Made by a program: the position numbers and the translations under genes. Positions 50,677 to 62,701 of a stretch of DNA of 64,000 nucleotides are shown piece by piece. Source of the stretch: Vespula vulgaris (Eukaryota > Arthropoda > Insecta > Hymenoptera > Vespidae); NCBI RefSeq assembly GCF_905475345.1, contig NC_066593.1, forward strand, positions 295,001 through 359,000. Direction: 5' to 3'. Each line of letters opens with the position of its first letter. Position 1 is the stretch's first letter. The notes below the pieces were generated by a model. That model saw only the letters and a list, made by a program, of their open reading frames with translations. It was not told the origin of the DNA and made no database searches.

Positions 50677-50682
50677 AATAAA
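50677..50682 (+). terminator. Candidate polyadenylation signal of the MBOAT7 gene
   Basis: AATAAA lies 53 bases after the stop codon. Confidence 0.5.
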
Positions 50683-51383
50683 AGATTTAAAACACTCACA
50701 ATACGATATTAAACACATGTAAAAATATCATCAGGTTTATCAGCTATAAAAGAATACACTGCACTCTTATTAAGGAAAATGGATTTATAAAAAAATACGA
50801 ACTTCTGTGATAGATGCCTGCTACAATAGGTTGAAATTCGCCTAAGGAATATCACGAAAATTTCTGGTCCAGTAAGGCCGAACTAACGCTGTCTTCCTGC
50901 ACAGCAAGAAGGAACATGACATTATATACATACGTAAGTATGTATTACAAAATAATTGCCTTTTCCGTAGACTTTAATGATTTGCGATGATAATTAAGGG
51001 ATTAAATGTAAATTCGTAATAATTCATAATAATATTATGGTAGTGTACATAATACTAGAGTAAGTTCAAGGATAAAAATGGAGAATAAGAAATTAAACAA
51101 AAAAAAAAAAATATATACACACATATAATAAGTTAAAAAAAATCTTTATTAATCACCCTTACATCAATAAATATACCTTGAATGGAGTTGTTAAAGCAAA
51201 TATACACACATATAGTAAATATTTTCTTGGCTTACCTCTAAAACGTTTATACCAAAATCCTGTTGATATATCGAATCTAGAAGAAAAACACAAAAAAGAA
51301 AAAACGGAAAGAAATGTGATATTCTTCGAGCACAGTTCCACCTAGTTAATTGTACTATGTGGCGGCAAGTGTCGAAAACGATA

Positions 51384-51410
51384 GCCAATAATTGTCAAAT
51401 AATTATTGGC
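51384..51410. repeat. Perfect 10-bp inverted repeat with 7-base loop
   Basis: GCCAATAATT at 51,384-51,393 is matched by AATTATTGGC at 51,401-51,410. It lies exactly at the left edge of the GC-rich island. Confidence 0.85.
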
Positions 51411-51800
51411 AACTAAGATAGATGTGGTAACTTATCAGCTGACGCGTTTTCTCGTTCGCGAGGTGTCTGGTGATATGCTCACGTGCTACCTGCTACCCGG
51501 ATCGATGTCTCTGCGACCAGCAACCGCGTGCTGCTGCTCTGATTGCGTTCTGCTTTTTTATTCTCTGCGCTTGACCGTACCATCCGCAAATTCTGCAGTG
51601 CGACCCCCCAAAGAGACTGCTCGCACACTCTCTCGCATCGATCTCTCGCGAACCTGCTTTCACCAGACCACCAACCGCCCGCTACTGCAAACTGCTTACA
51701 GCCCTGCTTACTCGGCTTACAGCTTACTCTCAGCTACCCCATCATCGGCTACACTCGCCATGCCACTCCTTTCCACCGCCTGTGGCACCATAAAATTATA
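51411..51800. other. Isolated GC-rich island of unknown nature
   Basis: About 390 bases with visibly higher GC and CpG content stand in an AT-rich stretch, with abrupt edges. The plus strand is open for 131 codons, but that frame begins at TTG rather than ATG and shows no known motif; its many Ser, Thr, Leu and Pro residues could be compositional. A perfect 10-base inverted repeat (51,384-51,410) sits at its left edge. Confidence 0.45.
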
Positions 51801-54093
51801 ACTTAGTTATACCGAGATAATATGATACATCCATGACAGGATTTTAACGTTTCATAAAGAAATAACTCTTGAACTTTAAGCAACATATTGTGTTTAACTT
51901 AATATTAAGAACTTAATATAAAAATAAGTTTCTTTTCTCTCCTTCTCTCTTTTTCTATTAACCCATTTGTGGACGGTATAGTCAAGAAGCTACGTTTCTC
52001 CTGAATCTTACGATCCTTAGAACGATAGATTATTTATCGATGTTTACTGCAAAAATAACACTTTCTAACAATTAAGTGTTTGCTTTATTTTGGAAATATT
52101 AAAATAATGTGTCATTGTGTTATGCCATACATCAAAATATTATTCTCACATCCACAAAGAGTTAAGTAGCAATACAATACTACAGGATATTACTAAAGTC
52201 ACGTTCAATAAGTGTATCCAATATTTTTCGAACTAATCATATTCTGATTACAATATAAATTCTGAATACACTATAATATCTTTACAATAACTACAATATC
52301 TATAGACTCCTACTGTAGTACTTTCATTTTGTTTACACAAATATTTTGCACAGATGGAACAATTATGTAATAATTATGTAATAATTTTGTAGTACTGCTT
52401 TCAAAATATAGCAAATTGAATTAATTTTGTCAAAAAAGGCTCATTAAACTGTTATAGTCAGTTAAATTATAAATTTCAAAATTTTTATACACATACTAGA
52501 AATTACTATAACGTTACTAACATTTAAATTTTTTCCGAAAAGTGTTATCATCTATGTCTTTTTATGCTTTATTTTATCTGGCAAATTTACATTAATAAAC
52601 CTATATCATTACAGAAACGCATATCTTATTTCTAAAATATATATTGTAAAAAAAATTTTTCATTCGATCAATACGAGATTTTTACTTTGCAAATATTAAG
52701 AAATGAAAAATCAAAGATATTTTGTGATGTAATATTAATTACGTATAAAATTTAGTCAATTGTATGTATCTTACATTACCTGTTAATTACCATTATACAT
52801 TAACACCATTACTATTTCCAGGAATATTATTAGTCCTTTTTGCCCACTGTGGGCAATTTCATAATTATAATAAAAAATAATATCTCAATATAACTTAGAA
52901 GTATTTTGTAGAAGTTACTATTAATTGCATTGTATTGAAAATAAAAATAAAAAAATGACATGTAAATATGCCAATAGTGCAATTGGGAAAAAAAAAATAA
53001 ATAAAAAAACTTCTAATAGTTAGTACATCTTTTGCATCAATTTATAATCTATCAATATAACAAATACTAATAATCTATTTCAAAAATTGATGATTTTGCA
53101 AACATTACATTGAATACTATCTTAAGACTTTTTTTTATATTTTTCAAAATATCAATATGTTGTCAAATAATCAACATTGTTAAAACAATATTATATGTAT
53201 ATACACTAATTGACAATGAACATGTCCATCCATTATGTACAAAAGAAATCGAATGAATCTAAGATATCATTCAATGTTTATACATTGAGGAAGTACAGGT
53301 TTATCATCATCGAGTGTATTTGATGATCATTAGAATTAGTTTGGAAAGACCTGTACTATATAAAGGTATTTACTACTCTTTCTGTAGATCCTTTCCCTCT
53401 CCCCTATCCTCTTTTATAGATATCTATATCTATAATACGCGTACGCGCACACGTGCGTAACTACAAACGAACGAGAGATTATTCCTTTGCAATTTAAAAG
53501 AAATACTATACGAAACTACTCATTTTAATTTTTTCTCAAACCTGATTATGAAATACGAATGTAAACTATTAGTAATGACTCTATTATTAATAAACACAGG
53601 TTACTATTCATAAACGTTTAGTGATAGGTAATATTTCCTATAGAATGTAGTACAAGTGCCATCAAATACAATATAATTTTGATGATAATTATAAGATATA
53701 CAGTAAATTGCAATTAATAAGTCTCTTTACAAAGGAAAATTACAAGATTTCTCTCCTTTCAAACATACAAAAGTATTTCATTAAACAATAATGCTTAATG
53801 CAGTAAAAATCAAATAAAACACGTAAACTAAGAATTTTGTAAAGTTAGACTCATAGCATAAAAGTAATACAATAAACTTGATTTTACTTTTTTTCTACAA
53901 AAAACCGCAGAACAGTACGTTGTCAGAATTAATGTATAAATATAAATGACACTCTGAATGAAAATATGTTACAGAGGTGCTGTAGGTATAGAGTAATAGA
54001 ATACCTTTTTCAATCTCTTCTCAAGACAGATAATATGGTGGATCGGAGGATGTGGATCTTTTTGCTTGTACTCATGCCCTGTTATTCCAGTAT

Positions 54094-54429
54094 CTGCAAA
54101 ACCCCATAATATTATTGTTAGCATATTATATTAGAACATATTAAACTCTTAAAATTTGCATAATTCTTAAAACAATCATTAACATTTGGAGGATATATAT
54201 ATAATCTACTCTTATACTGCCTATCTTTCTTGTCATTTATCATCAAACAATAAAGCAAACAGTTTTATTAAAGTACACTCGTAAAGTAAAAATAAGACAA
54301 TACGTAATAGAAAGAAAAGTTTCAATTATTCTTGTATTATCCATTGCATCAGGCATATAAAATATACTAATATATTTATTATCTAGAAAACAAGTTTATT
54401 TAAAATTTAATTATCTCAATAAAGCTTAC
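54094..54429 (-). other. Intron in the SC35 3' UTR, starting one base after the stop codon
   Basis: On the minus strand the coding exon ends TAAG and is followed at once by GTAAGC (donor at 54,429-54,428). About 330 bases further a good acceptor (GGTTTTGCAG) ends at 54,094. A 3' UTR exon would then begin at 54,093. A junction this close to the stop should not trigger nonsense-mediated decay. Confidence 0.65.
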
Positions 54430-54430
54430 C

Positions 54431-55663
54431 TTATCTTGATTTGGAACGACTGTCTTTCTGTCTTTCTTGAGACTTGCTGCGAGAACGAGACTTCCCACGG
54501 GAGCTTTTACTGTCGGAACGAGAACGACTACGACTCCGACTATAGGAACGTCTACGATCTCTATCACGGCTACGAGATCTACTGCGTGATCGTGTACGAG
54601 AGCGTCTACGATCTCTGCTACGACTGCGTGACCTAAATATAAAAAATTGAGTTTGTTAACAAATTATTGTAGGATACAATCTTTCTTTAAAAAAAAAAAT
54701 TAACATTACCTTCCACGTCTGCGGCTTCCACGACTTCTATGAGGCGAGGTTGGTCGTCCATATCGTGCCATTTGAACTCTAAGTTCCCTACCGTCTAGTA
54801 ATCTACCATCCATAGCATCCAATGCATCTTCTGCATCACGCTTGTCATAGAATCTGTAAAAGAATATAAACTAAATAAATTAATTTAAAGCGTATATAAA
54901 AAAGAATATTTTCATTACTATGATTAAAAAAACAATTGTTTGAAACGCATCAAAAGTTCACTTTCTGCTAATTCGATGAAGGACTAGATATTACATATAT
55001 TTTATTACCTACTTTAATCTTCTATAATATACGGCATAATATAAATAAAAACACCTTTATCATCATACTCGACTCATAATAATCTACACAAATTTGTAAT
55101 TTTTGTAACAGATTATAACAAAGGAATCGCGTCGAGGAAATACGTTATTATCCATCATGAAAACATATTTTCGTTGAATGAATGAAGGTGAATATATCCG
55201 CCTTTCCTTTCCACATTTGATACATTATCACTTGCCAAAGCGGAAACTGGCGCCATAATGTCGTGTACGAAAAATCTCATGGAACAAAGTTTAGAAATGG
55301 CAAAATTGTACAGATTATTACAATGAATTACTATGTTTACGAATTATGATTCTTGGCGATGACGTCACAAAAATGCCATTGCCTGCTTGCAATAGATAGG
55401 TACTATCTCGGATAACGTAACATCATAAATTGATGTTATTCTTTTAAATAACGAAGTGTTGAGAAGGAAATAAGTACGTACCTTACAAAAGCAAAACCAC
55501 GACTTTCACGAGTGAAACGATCTCGTGGTATATAGATATCACCAACCTCACCGCATCTTTCGAATACACGCCTGAGATCTTCTGGCGTCGTTCTATACGT
55601 AAGATTATCAACTTTTAAAGACACCATGCCGTCGATACGCGGCGGTGGCCTACCGTAACTCAT
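54431..55663 (-). CDS. SC35: SC35 / SRSF2 serine-arginine splicing factor
   Basis: A nuclear SR protein that binds exonic enhancers and helps define 3' splice sites. Three exons on the minus strand: 55,663-55,482; 54,853-54,710; 54,632-54,431, giving 175 residues. One RRM covers about residues 14-92, with RNP2 LKVDNL (16-21) and RNP1 RGFAFVRF (55-62). The start MSYGRPPPRIDGMVSLKVDNL and the segment ELRVQMARYGRP are characteristic of SC35. From about 100 to the end there is an RS domain with many Arg-Ser pairs, ending QKDSRSKSR. It is somewhat shorter than fly SC35. An intron follows immediately after the stop codon, consistent with regulated 3' UTR splicing known in this family. Its start faces the DUF4485-like gene, 634 bases away. 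Confidence 0.95.
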
Positions 55664-56002
55664 ATTCGCGATATTTATTCCTTTATATTTTCACAATTTA
55701 ATTATTTCTATATTCTGATATATGAATATTACTAAGAAAGAACTCGCGAGAGAACTGCACGCTTCAAGAGAAAATGGCGAATGGAAGCCACGACGGAAGA
55801 GCCATGAAGGTGAACGCGCGAAGCATCACGGGAAATACACGAAAATGTGGAAAGAACTACGTGAATCAATTGACAAATTTTAAATATTATTCGACATATT
55901 TATATGAAAAATATTTTTTAAATAAAAATCTGTAGAATTATAAAAGATATTTATTTTTTCGCTATTTTCTCTTTCTCTGTGTAAATATAAATAAATAAAT
56001 AA

Positions 56003-56052
<50 letters not shown>

Positions 56053-56297
56053 TTTGATATACACATATATATATATGCATCATATTTACCGTCGGTAAAT
56101 TACTCGGCAGGATATGAAATTTTATTGATATTTATCTTATCCTTGTTATGCGCTTTTAAAATGTACAATCCTTATCGATTACAAAAATAATTGAGAATTA
56201 TTAGATGCGATTACAAATTTTATATCTGCCAAATTTCGTCATATATACACATAGTTAAAACTTTTGCGAATCTAATAAACATGATAAAATCGTAACG
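55664..56297. promoter_or_regulatory. Divergent promoter interval of SC35 and DUF4485-like gene
   Basis: The 634 bases between the two start codons should contain both promoters. A long AT microsatellite (about 55,989-56,049) sits in the middle. No core motif could be assigned with confidence. Confidence 0.45.
55989..56049. repeat. (AT)n microsatellite preceded by AAAT repeats
   Basis: ATAAATAAAT units pass into about 45 bases of AT dinucleotide repeat with a single TT interruption. Confidence 0.9.
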
Positions 56298-56950
56298 ATG
56301 GAGGACAAATCTTTGCGAGATGCTTCAATTATGTACGATAAGCAATTCAATGAAAATATGAAAATAGCCAAATATTTCTTAAAGCAATTACATGACAAAC
56401 AAGGTTAGTATTTGTAAAGAAAATTCTTCATCTATTAATTATAGAGGACGATAAAAAGTTATTCTATGTTTTAGAGGTTCAACTAGCTACAAAATGGCTT
56501 AGTCGTGTTAATGATATCAAGTCATCATCCTTAGAAGTAAAAAGAGATCGTAATGCTTTTTTGTGTTATCTGCTCAAGGTTTTGAGAGAAGCAATTTTAA
56601 AACATCGTTGCGAACACAAATCTAGTACCATTTTAAACTCTGAGAATGCTTTAAACTTATGTTATATTGCTGTATGTTCCATAATACAATAGGATATATT
56701 AATAGGAAAAAAATCTATCGTATATATTCGATTGTAGAATCAAGATTCAAAACTATCTATGAAAGGACTATCAACATGTGCTCCACAAACTTCAAATATT
56801 TCTTATCATTCGAAATGGTCGAAAAATCATCGTACATATGTCGCTGTTAAACCATTACCCGGAAGAGGGGCATTAATATACATGGCTGTATCTAAAAGAC
56901 CAGGACTTGAAAATTGGGATTTAGGTAATATTAATAAATATACGCAGTAA
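56298..56950 (+). CDS. Small uncharacterised protein, DUF4485-like N-terminal domain
   Basis: Three in-phase exons: 56,298-56,403; 56,475-56,671; 56,738-56,950, giving 171 residues. No signal peptide or membrane segment is seen. Residues about 13-80 are helical: YDKQFNENMKIAKYFLKQL, then QLATKWLSRVND and KRDRNAFLCYLLKVL. The pattern of an aromatic-acidic start, a W-x-x-x-L segment and an R-x-R-N segment followed by Leu-rich sequence resembles DUF4485, known from the N-termini of centrosomal proteins such as CEP112; this is my judgement by eye. Residues 101-171 hold a conserved-looking YVAVKPLPGRGALIYMAVSKRPGLENWDLG. Donors GTTAGT and GTATGT are acceptable. It shares a divergent interval with SC35. 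Function unknown. Confidence 0.7.
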
Positions 56951-59900
56951 TTGACAATGATATATTTCTTTTTGAATTTCAATTGAAACACAACTATCAA
57001 GATTATAAATAAAATAGATCTTTAGAAAATTCCTGTCTTTATGTTTTGAGGTTTGGATATATAAAGTTTTTTACAAAGACACTGTCAACGCATTATTTCT
57101 TTTTTTTTTATTTTATTTTATTTTATTTTTTTTTTTTTATTTAAGTTTCAATGAAGCTGTATTTATGGTATCACAACAATGCCCTTGTACGAGATGCCCT
57201 CTCGGTAATATAACATCGTTTTAAATTTTCAACCTTTTCGATCAATCATATGATAACCATCGTGTTTCGTTTGTGAAAAAGAACGACAATTTGAATCATA
57301 TCGATCATGGAAAAGACAAATATATGTATATAAATATACATTTTCACTGTTTCGTTATACATTTCTAATATGGACTGCTTATACATTCATACAAAATCGA
57401 GTGTAGAAAGAACAAACAACATAATACGTACGTAGCTTCGCTTTACATGTTAAATTATTATACTTAGGCAATTTGTAGTTCGACTGGAAACGATTATTTT
57501 ATTTTTGTCACTCTTTGATAATAATGTAATTTAATAATGGATTACGTAATAATGATTATAAGGGCGTGCTCGAATTTTGATATTTCGATTAAAAAGATTT
57601 CTCAAAATAACGTGTATAACGCATAACAAATCACATAGCAGCCCAATAAATAGAATTATAAATTTAACGGAGTTCTCTTTTGTTATTATGGTAAGAAAAA
57701 GATAGAAAACCAGAGTAAAGAAAAATAGATATTGAGAGAAAGATAAATGAAGAAAGGTAAATGAGAAAAAGAAACGGGAAATTGCAAATAGGAGGTAGAA
57801 AAAATAAACCGAGCAGTCGACCATAAAGGGCTGATTTGAAAAAAAATGTTTGATCTGTATAGTTGAGACAATTGTACAGTTCGATGCTTCGTCTTACGCT
57901 GCAAGAGGGCACAGTTTAAGTAGGATGCATTGTACCATACAAACTGTCACTTACATTATTACTATTCAACAATTCAAAATACTTATAATAATACACACAA
58001 CCTTGAATAATCTCAACAGCTGCTGGCCTTTAGCCTGAATTAACTTATCGCGTAAATCGTGGATAGAAAAGTAAATTTTCGCTACTACTATTTTGCATAT
58101 ACCGTCACGCACGGTGATATGTCATCATGTGCTTCGCTGAAATAAGTTAGTATTCAATCGATCAAAGCTTCATAACGCTGTGGTTTCTTTAATGATTCGT
58201 ATATAAAATATGCCAGGGCACTCATAGTCATCAGTCACTAAAATCAGAACAAAGTGAATACACCGTAGAGTGTGTTGCACTTTTCCATCACTATTACTTT
58301 TATACATATTATTTTCTTTCTGTACTTCGCATTTACATATCCATCACATAATTTTCATGATTTTTAATTTCCCTTATTATTCATTATAATATTATGTTCT
58401 ATATAAAAATAATACTCAGTCGATTAGTTCAGATTAATACTCATGTACAATGGGAAAGGGGTTTTGGCGTTTCGAATGCTTTTAATGCGAATAATTATAC
58501 TTATGAATTAAATTAGACGTGTGTAGACATGACTTAAAATTTCTACTACGGACGAAACAAAAACATGCAGATGGACGGAACAGTGCTATGTGGTTAGCAA
58601 ACAGTATTTCGGTAATATTTTAATCGTTACGCAAAAACCCCTCTTCGATAAGTATACAATTATGTTTTTAGAGGCTCTCGTATACGCATATTCATTATAG
58701 ATATCCCTTAACCGAGACCATTCAGGCACTCCAGCAACTATATCGTATTAATATTTCTCGATGTAGATCAAATTAAAAATTAAAAACGAACGTGCATGAA
58801 TACTCTTGGTTCGTTCTTCGAAAACATTTTTTCTTTGATCATATTGTTTCAAATAGCAATAGTCAACAATGTAACATTTCTTTCGGAGCAAATACGCACG
58901 TGCGTATCATGTTATCGTGTAAATATGCCATCGCTATAAATGGATATAAATAGAAGGTCTAGGTGAGAAGGCACCTAAAGCACTGACCATCTGCATAACT
59001 GTACATCGTAGATTACTTGATTTGCGAAAAAAAGAAAAGGAATGATCATTTGCGCAGTGCCTGATCGTACATATTAACTGTTAAAAAAAAAAAAAAGAAG
59101 CTTGTATCTAGTAAAATGTAAGTACAATGTCAAAACAATAAATTAAGAAAATCATTGCCAAATGTCTTATGCAAATATTGATGCAAAACACAGTGAATGC
59201 AATAAATTAGTTTAAATAATATTTAGGGAATTCATAAAAATAGGCGTACAAAAACAAGGGGAAAGGAGATTAACTAAATAATCTAATAATTAAGTAAGAA
59301 TTCTTGTCATAAAGGGTCCTTTTAAGTAATGTTGATTAAAATCTTAAGAACTAAAATCAAAAACTTGCGGAATACTGATATATAAAAATATCTATAAGAA
59401 GCCTCAGCATTATCATCTTTAAAACCAACCATTCGAATCTATGGTGGTCCACAACTAAGTCTTAATTAAAAGACAACTATTAATAAGATTTAATGAATTT
59501 ATCGATTATATAATAGCAATACTTCATTCTTCGATCATGATAATTATAAAAAATATTTTCTAGTTTCGGGATTAGTAGAGAGCTCCAATCTATTCTAGTT
59601 GCCGACCTACGTGGTCGTAATAGTAAAAAAAATATGATTATTACTTTTTGAACGAGTTACTTCGAGCCAAACGTAACTGGGAAATGCCTAACAGTTTAAC
59701 TGTTTATTCTTCTCTTCTATCGTATAATCCATAAATAAATCGTTTCTTGTAAAATATGATACAGTTAAAATGTTATAATACACCATCCTGCCGACTTTAT
59801 TATTTAGTAACATTTTTAAAAATGCTACTTAGAATCTTAGCCAATATATATTCCAATTCCTGATCTTTATCAACTTTACTTTTCGCATAAATTTGAAAAC

Positions 59901-59962
59901 AAGAAGGCGACACGTATCTTTTAACACAATTCTTATATCAAATTTATGTATATTAAGTAAAC

Positions 59963-60144
59963 ATTTTGTACGTAATAAAAATAATTAATTATTATATATA
60001 ATTTTAATTCATTACATATAATTATATATAATAATCTGTTACGTATAATAAATATTTTGTACGTAATAAAAATAATTAATTATTATATATAATATTAATT
60101 AATCATATATAATTATATATAATAATTTGTTACGTATAATAATT
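59963..60144. repeat. 91-bp tandem duplication, two copies
   Basis: A unit that begins ATTTTGTACGTAATAAAA starts at 59,963 and again at 60,054. The copies differ by only a few changes (for example CTGTTACG against TTGTTACG near their ends). Both are more than 85 per cent A+T. Confidence 0.9.
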
Positions 60145-62594
60145 ATTACACATAATAAAAATTATATAAAACATTCTTTATAACATTTTTGTTTATAACT
60201 GTAATAAAAATTGCAATAATTGATAGAAATGAATTTTAAAAAATGCCTTTGCTGAGAACTTTTAAACAAAAGCTTTATATTATTTGTATATCGTTTTGTC
60301 ATTCATAATAATAATATGGTATAGTAAACATTTTGTATATAATATATACACAAAAGACATGATAATACGTTTCGTTTAGAAGATACGTGATTCCCTTAAC
60401 AGTTTTCAAGAAAAGGATATTAGATATGATAAAAATGAATAGTGAAAAAAGAAAAAAAGAAGAAAAAAAAAAAGAAAACATACTGTTCAAAAAGAGATTC
60501 TATGATCTAAGATTCTGATCACTTGGAAAAAATTCTTATTAGTATTTATATCTATCCCTCCGATACTTGCACTATTTGTGCTTTATTATTTACTATTTGA
60601 CAGTACTACACAAACTGTATTCTTTGACACGTCCTTTCAGTTATTCTAAAAATTGACACAAATTGTTTTAAGATGTAAATTTCTTGTACCTGCTTATATT
60701 GTTAAGGACATGTTATATCTTTTGATGTATCGGATCTTTATTTATGTAGCACTGTCCTTTACTATTGTATCGGTCTTACATATTCGTATTTATACGTTAA
60801 TATAGAATATATTTGTAATACGCTTACGCGTTTATAAGGCTCCTTTGATAATTACTAAACCTACTTGCTCCACGTACTATTATAGCGATCTCTTGCTCTG
60901 TCGTAAGTTTGTTAAGAATTATTGCTGATTGAAAAAAAGCTCGCAAAAAGAAATATAAAAGTGTATATGTGTGACTTTATGTAGTATGAGAAATAACATG
61001 TTAATTTTTGTTGTATTCTCTTACCTATATTCTATGTTACACGGACTAAATCTATTTTTGGCAAAGTTGTTTAGGTATACGATGTCAAGTATAACAATAT
61101 ATAAGTAGATGCATTGGCCATAATATTATGCTCTATTAAAAACAGCTTAATATCTGTTGCTAATACCTTATCTGTACAATCTTGCAAAAAGTAGATCGGC
61201 AATAACTCTTAAAAAATAGAAAGAGCAAATAATTAGAGTAAACCATACCACAAACGTCATCTCTACTATACTATAAAACTGCTTATATTCCTTTATTTAT
61301 TAAGAAAAAAGTTAAAAAATTAAAAAAAAAAAAATAATTTTTTAACAAAAAAAAAAAAAAGAAAAGAAAAGAAACGCATTATCAAGATCTATTAAGCTTT
61401 ATAAACAGCCATACTAGTAGTGGAGCAATAGAATTTATTCTTAATTTTCGACATATAAACGAATGCTATTCATATATTATTTCGCGAAGATTTTGAACAT
61501 TTTCGATCAATGTCGAGAAAAAGAGAGCATGTCAACAGGTAATGTTATTGTAAGACAACAATCTATACCGCATCCATAGGATGTTCTTATTGCTTTTAGA
61601 GTCTTAGCTTATATGGTCGTGTACTATTTTCTTTGTTAAGTACAAATTGATTCAACTGTGTACTGTGGCAGTTGAGAAGCGTTTTGACATAGGAAGTAAA
61701 AATGAGGAAGTAAACTATTAATAGCATTTACGTCGGCAGTATCGTGTTTGCATAAATCTTCTGTATGTAACTTCTTTATACTTGTCAATTAAAGAAGATG
61801 TAAGAGAATAGAAAATATAAGTCTCTATGTAAACACAGAATGCGTAATATTTGACACGATACTGGCATGTAATTTCATGAATTTAAATACCCGAATGAAT
61901 GTCTCACAGAATATTTCAAATATGTACTTCTTTCACGTACTATCCGTTTTTTCTCATTCACTTTTAAATAGGACATACTTATACATTACTAAAGCATATT
62001 AAAAAATACAATTTTATACACTAGTAAAATTCAACGGGGCTGTTCATAAAAAGCTTACTGTAATATAAAACAACGAGAGTATTATGGTTATTATGTCATC
62101 TGCAACCAAAAGCCCGTGGAACAAAACGCTAACATCTTTTTATTAATTAGTTTCTTCATAACATATTCATTCGAAACTACTTGCACAGTAATCTAGCATT
62201 GTTTAATGCTATTTTACTGGCAATCGAGTTCTATTCTTGCTTTTAAAACAGACAACGATTAGCTTTATGTACGCGAAAGTACATGCACATCGAAAGAACA
62301 ATTTATGCACATATGTACAATGATCACCCATCGCTCTCCAGTCGAAAGCATAGAAAATTTTGTATAAAAATATTCGTATTCAAATACATATATGTATGTA
62401 TGTATATATATATGTACATTTTGAGTAATCATGTAATTAATACTGTGTGCTTAATATCATTATACCATCATACGCTTTGTACCACGGGCCTGATAGCTCA
62501 AGAAAATACCTCAACTGTATATCATCTCAATTTTTCGAGACATGAAGAGGGAATAGCTAAGAAAATAGCTATAATAATTAAATATGTTGACAGA

Positions 62595-62620
62595 TAAGGT
62601 GTAAATTTCTACACCTTATG
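62595..62620. repeat. Perfect 10-bp inverted repeat, hairpin in GATA gene 3' UTR
   Basis: ATAAGGTGTA at 62,595-62,604 and TACACCTTAT at 62,611-62,620 enclose a 6-base loop. It lies about 80 bases 3' of the GATA gene stop codon. Preceded by G on the plus strand and followed by G on the right, it also presents a GATAAG site. Confidence 0.8.
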
Positions 62621-62701
62621 TACCACTGGGTCAATCATACTGTCTAGAGATTCTTTCTTATGTATACCTAGTAACGATGTCTTCAAAAAACTAAAACTTT
62701 C

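Larger units (their letters stand above)
50625..54092. other. AT-rich noncoding stretch between MBOAT7 and SC35
   Basis: No coding frame could be supported. The right part probably holds the SC35 3' UTR on the minus strand, and the left end the MBOAT7 3' UTR. A GC-rich island (51,411-51,800) stands out and is described separately. The rest is AT-rich with many short A and T runs. Confidence 0.6.
56951..62701. other. 5.7-kb AT-rich stretch, possibly long 3' UTR of the GATA gene
   Basis: No frame longer than about 100 codons occurs and none shows a motif. The stretch lies 3' of both flanking genes, so it must hold both 3' UTRs. It contains a 91-bp tandem duplication (59,963-60,144), several poly-A or poly-T runs (near 57,105, 59,085 and 61,320) and a perfect hairpin just after the GATA gene stop. 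Confidence 0.5.

Noticed and set aside
51406..51801. 131-codon frame in the GC-rich island
   Set aside because: It starts at TTG, has no domain and is explained by a local lack of AT-rich stop codons.
57105..57140. T-rich run that might be a retroposon tail
   Set aside because: No coding or target-site evidence on either side; similar A and T runs are common in this AT-rich part.
62283..62597. 104-codon plus-strand frame next to the GATA gene
   Set aside because: Composition rich in Tyr, Ile and Met reflects TA repeats; no motif, and it lies in the probable 3' UTR of the opposite-strand gene.
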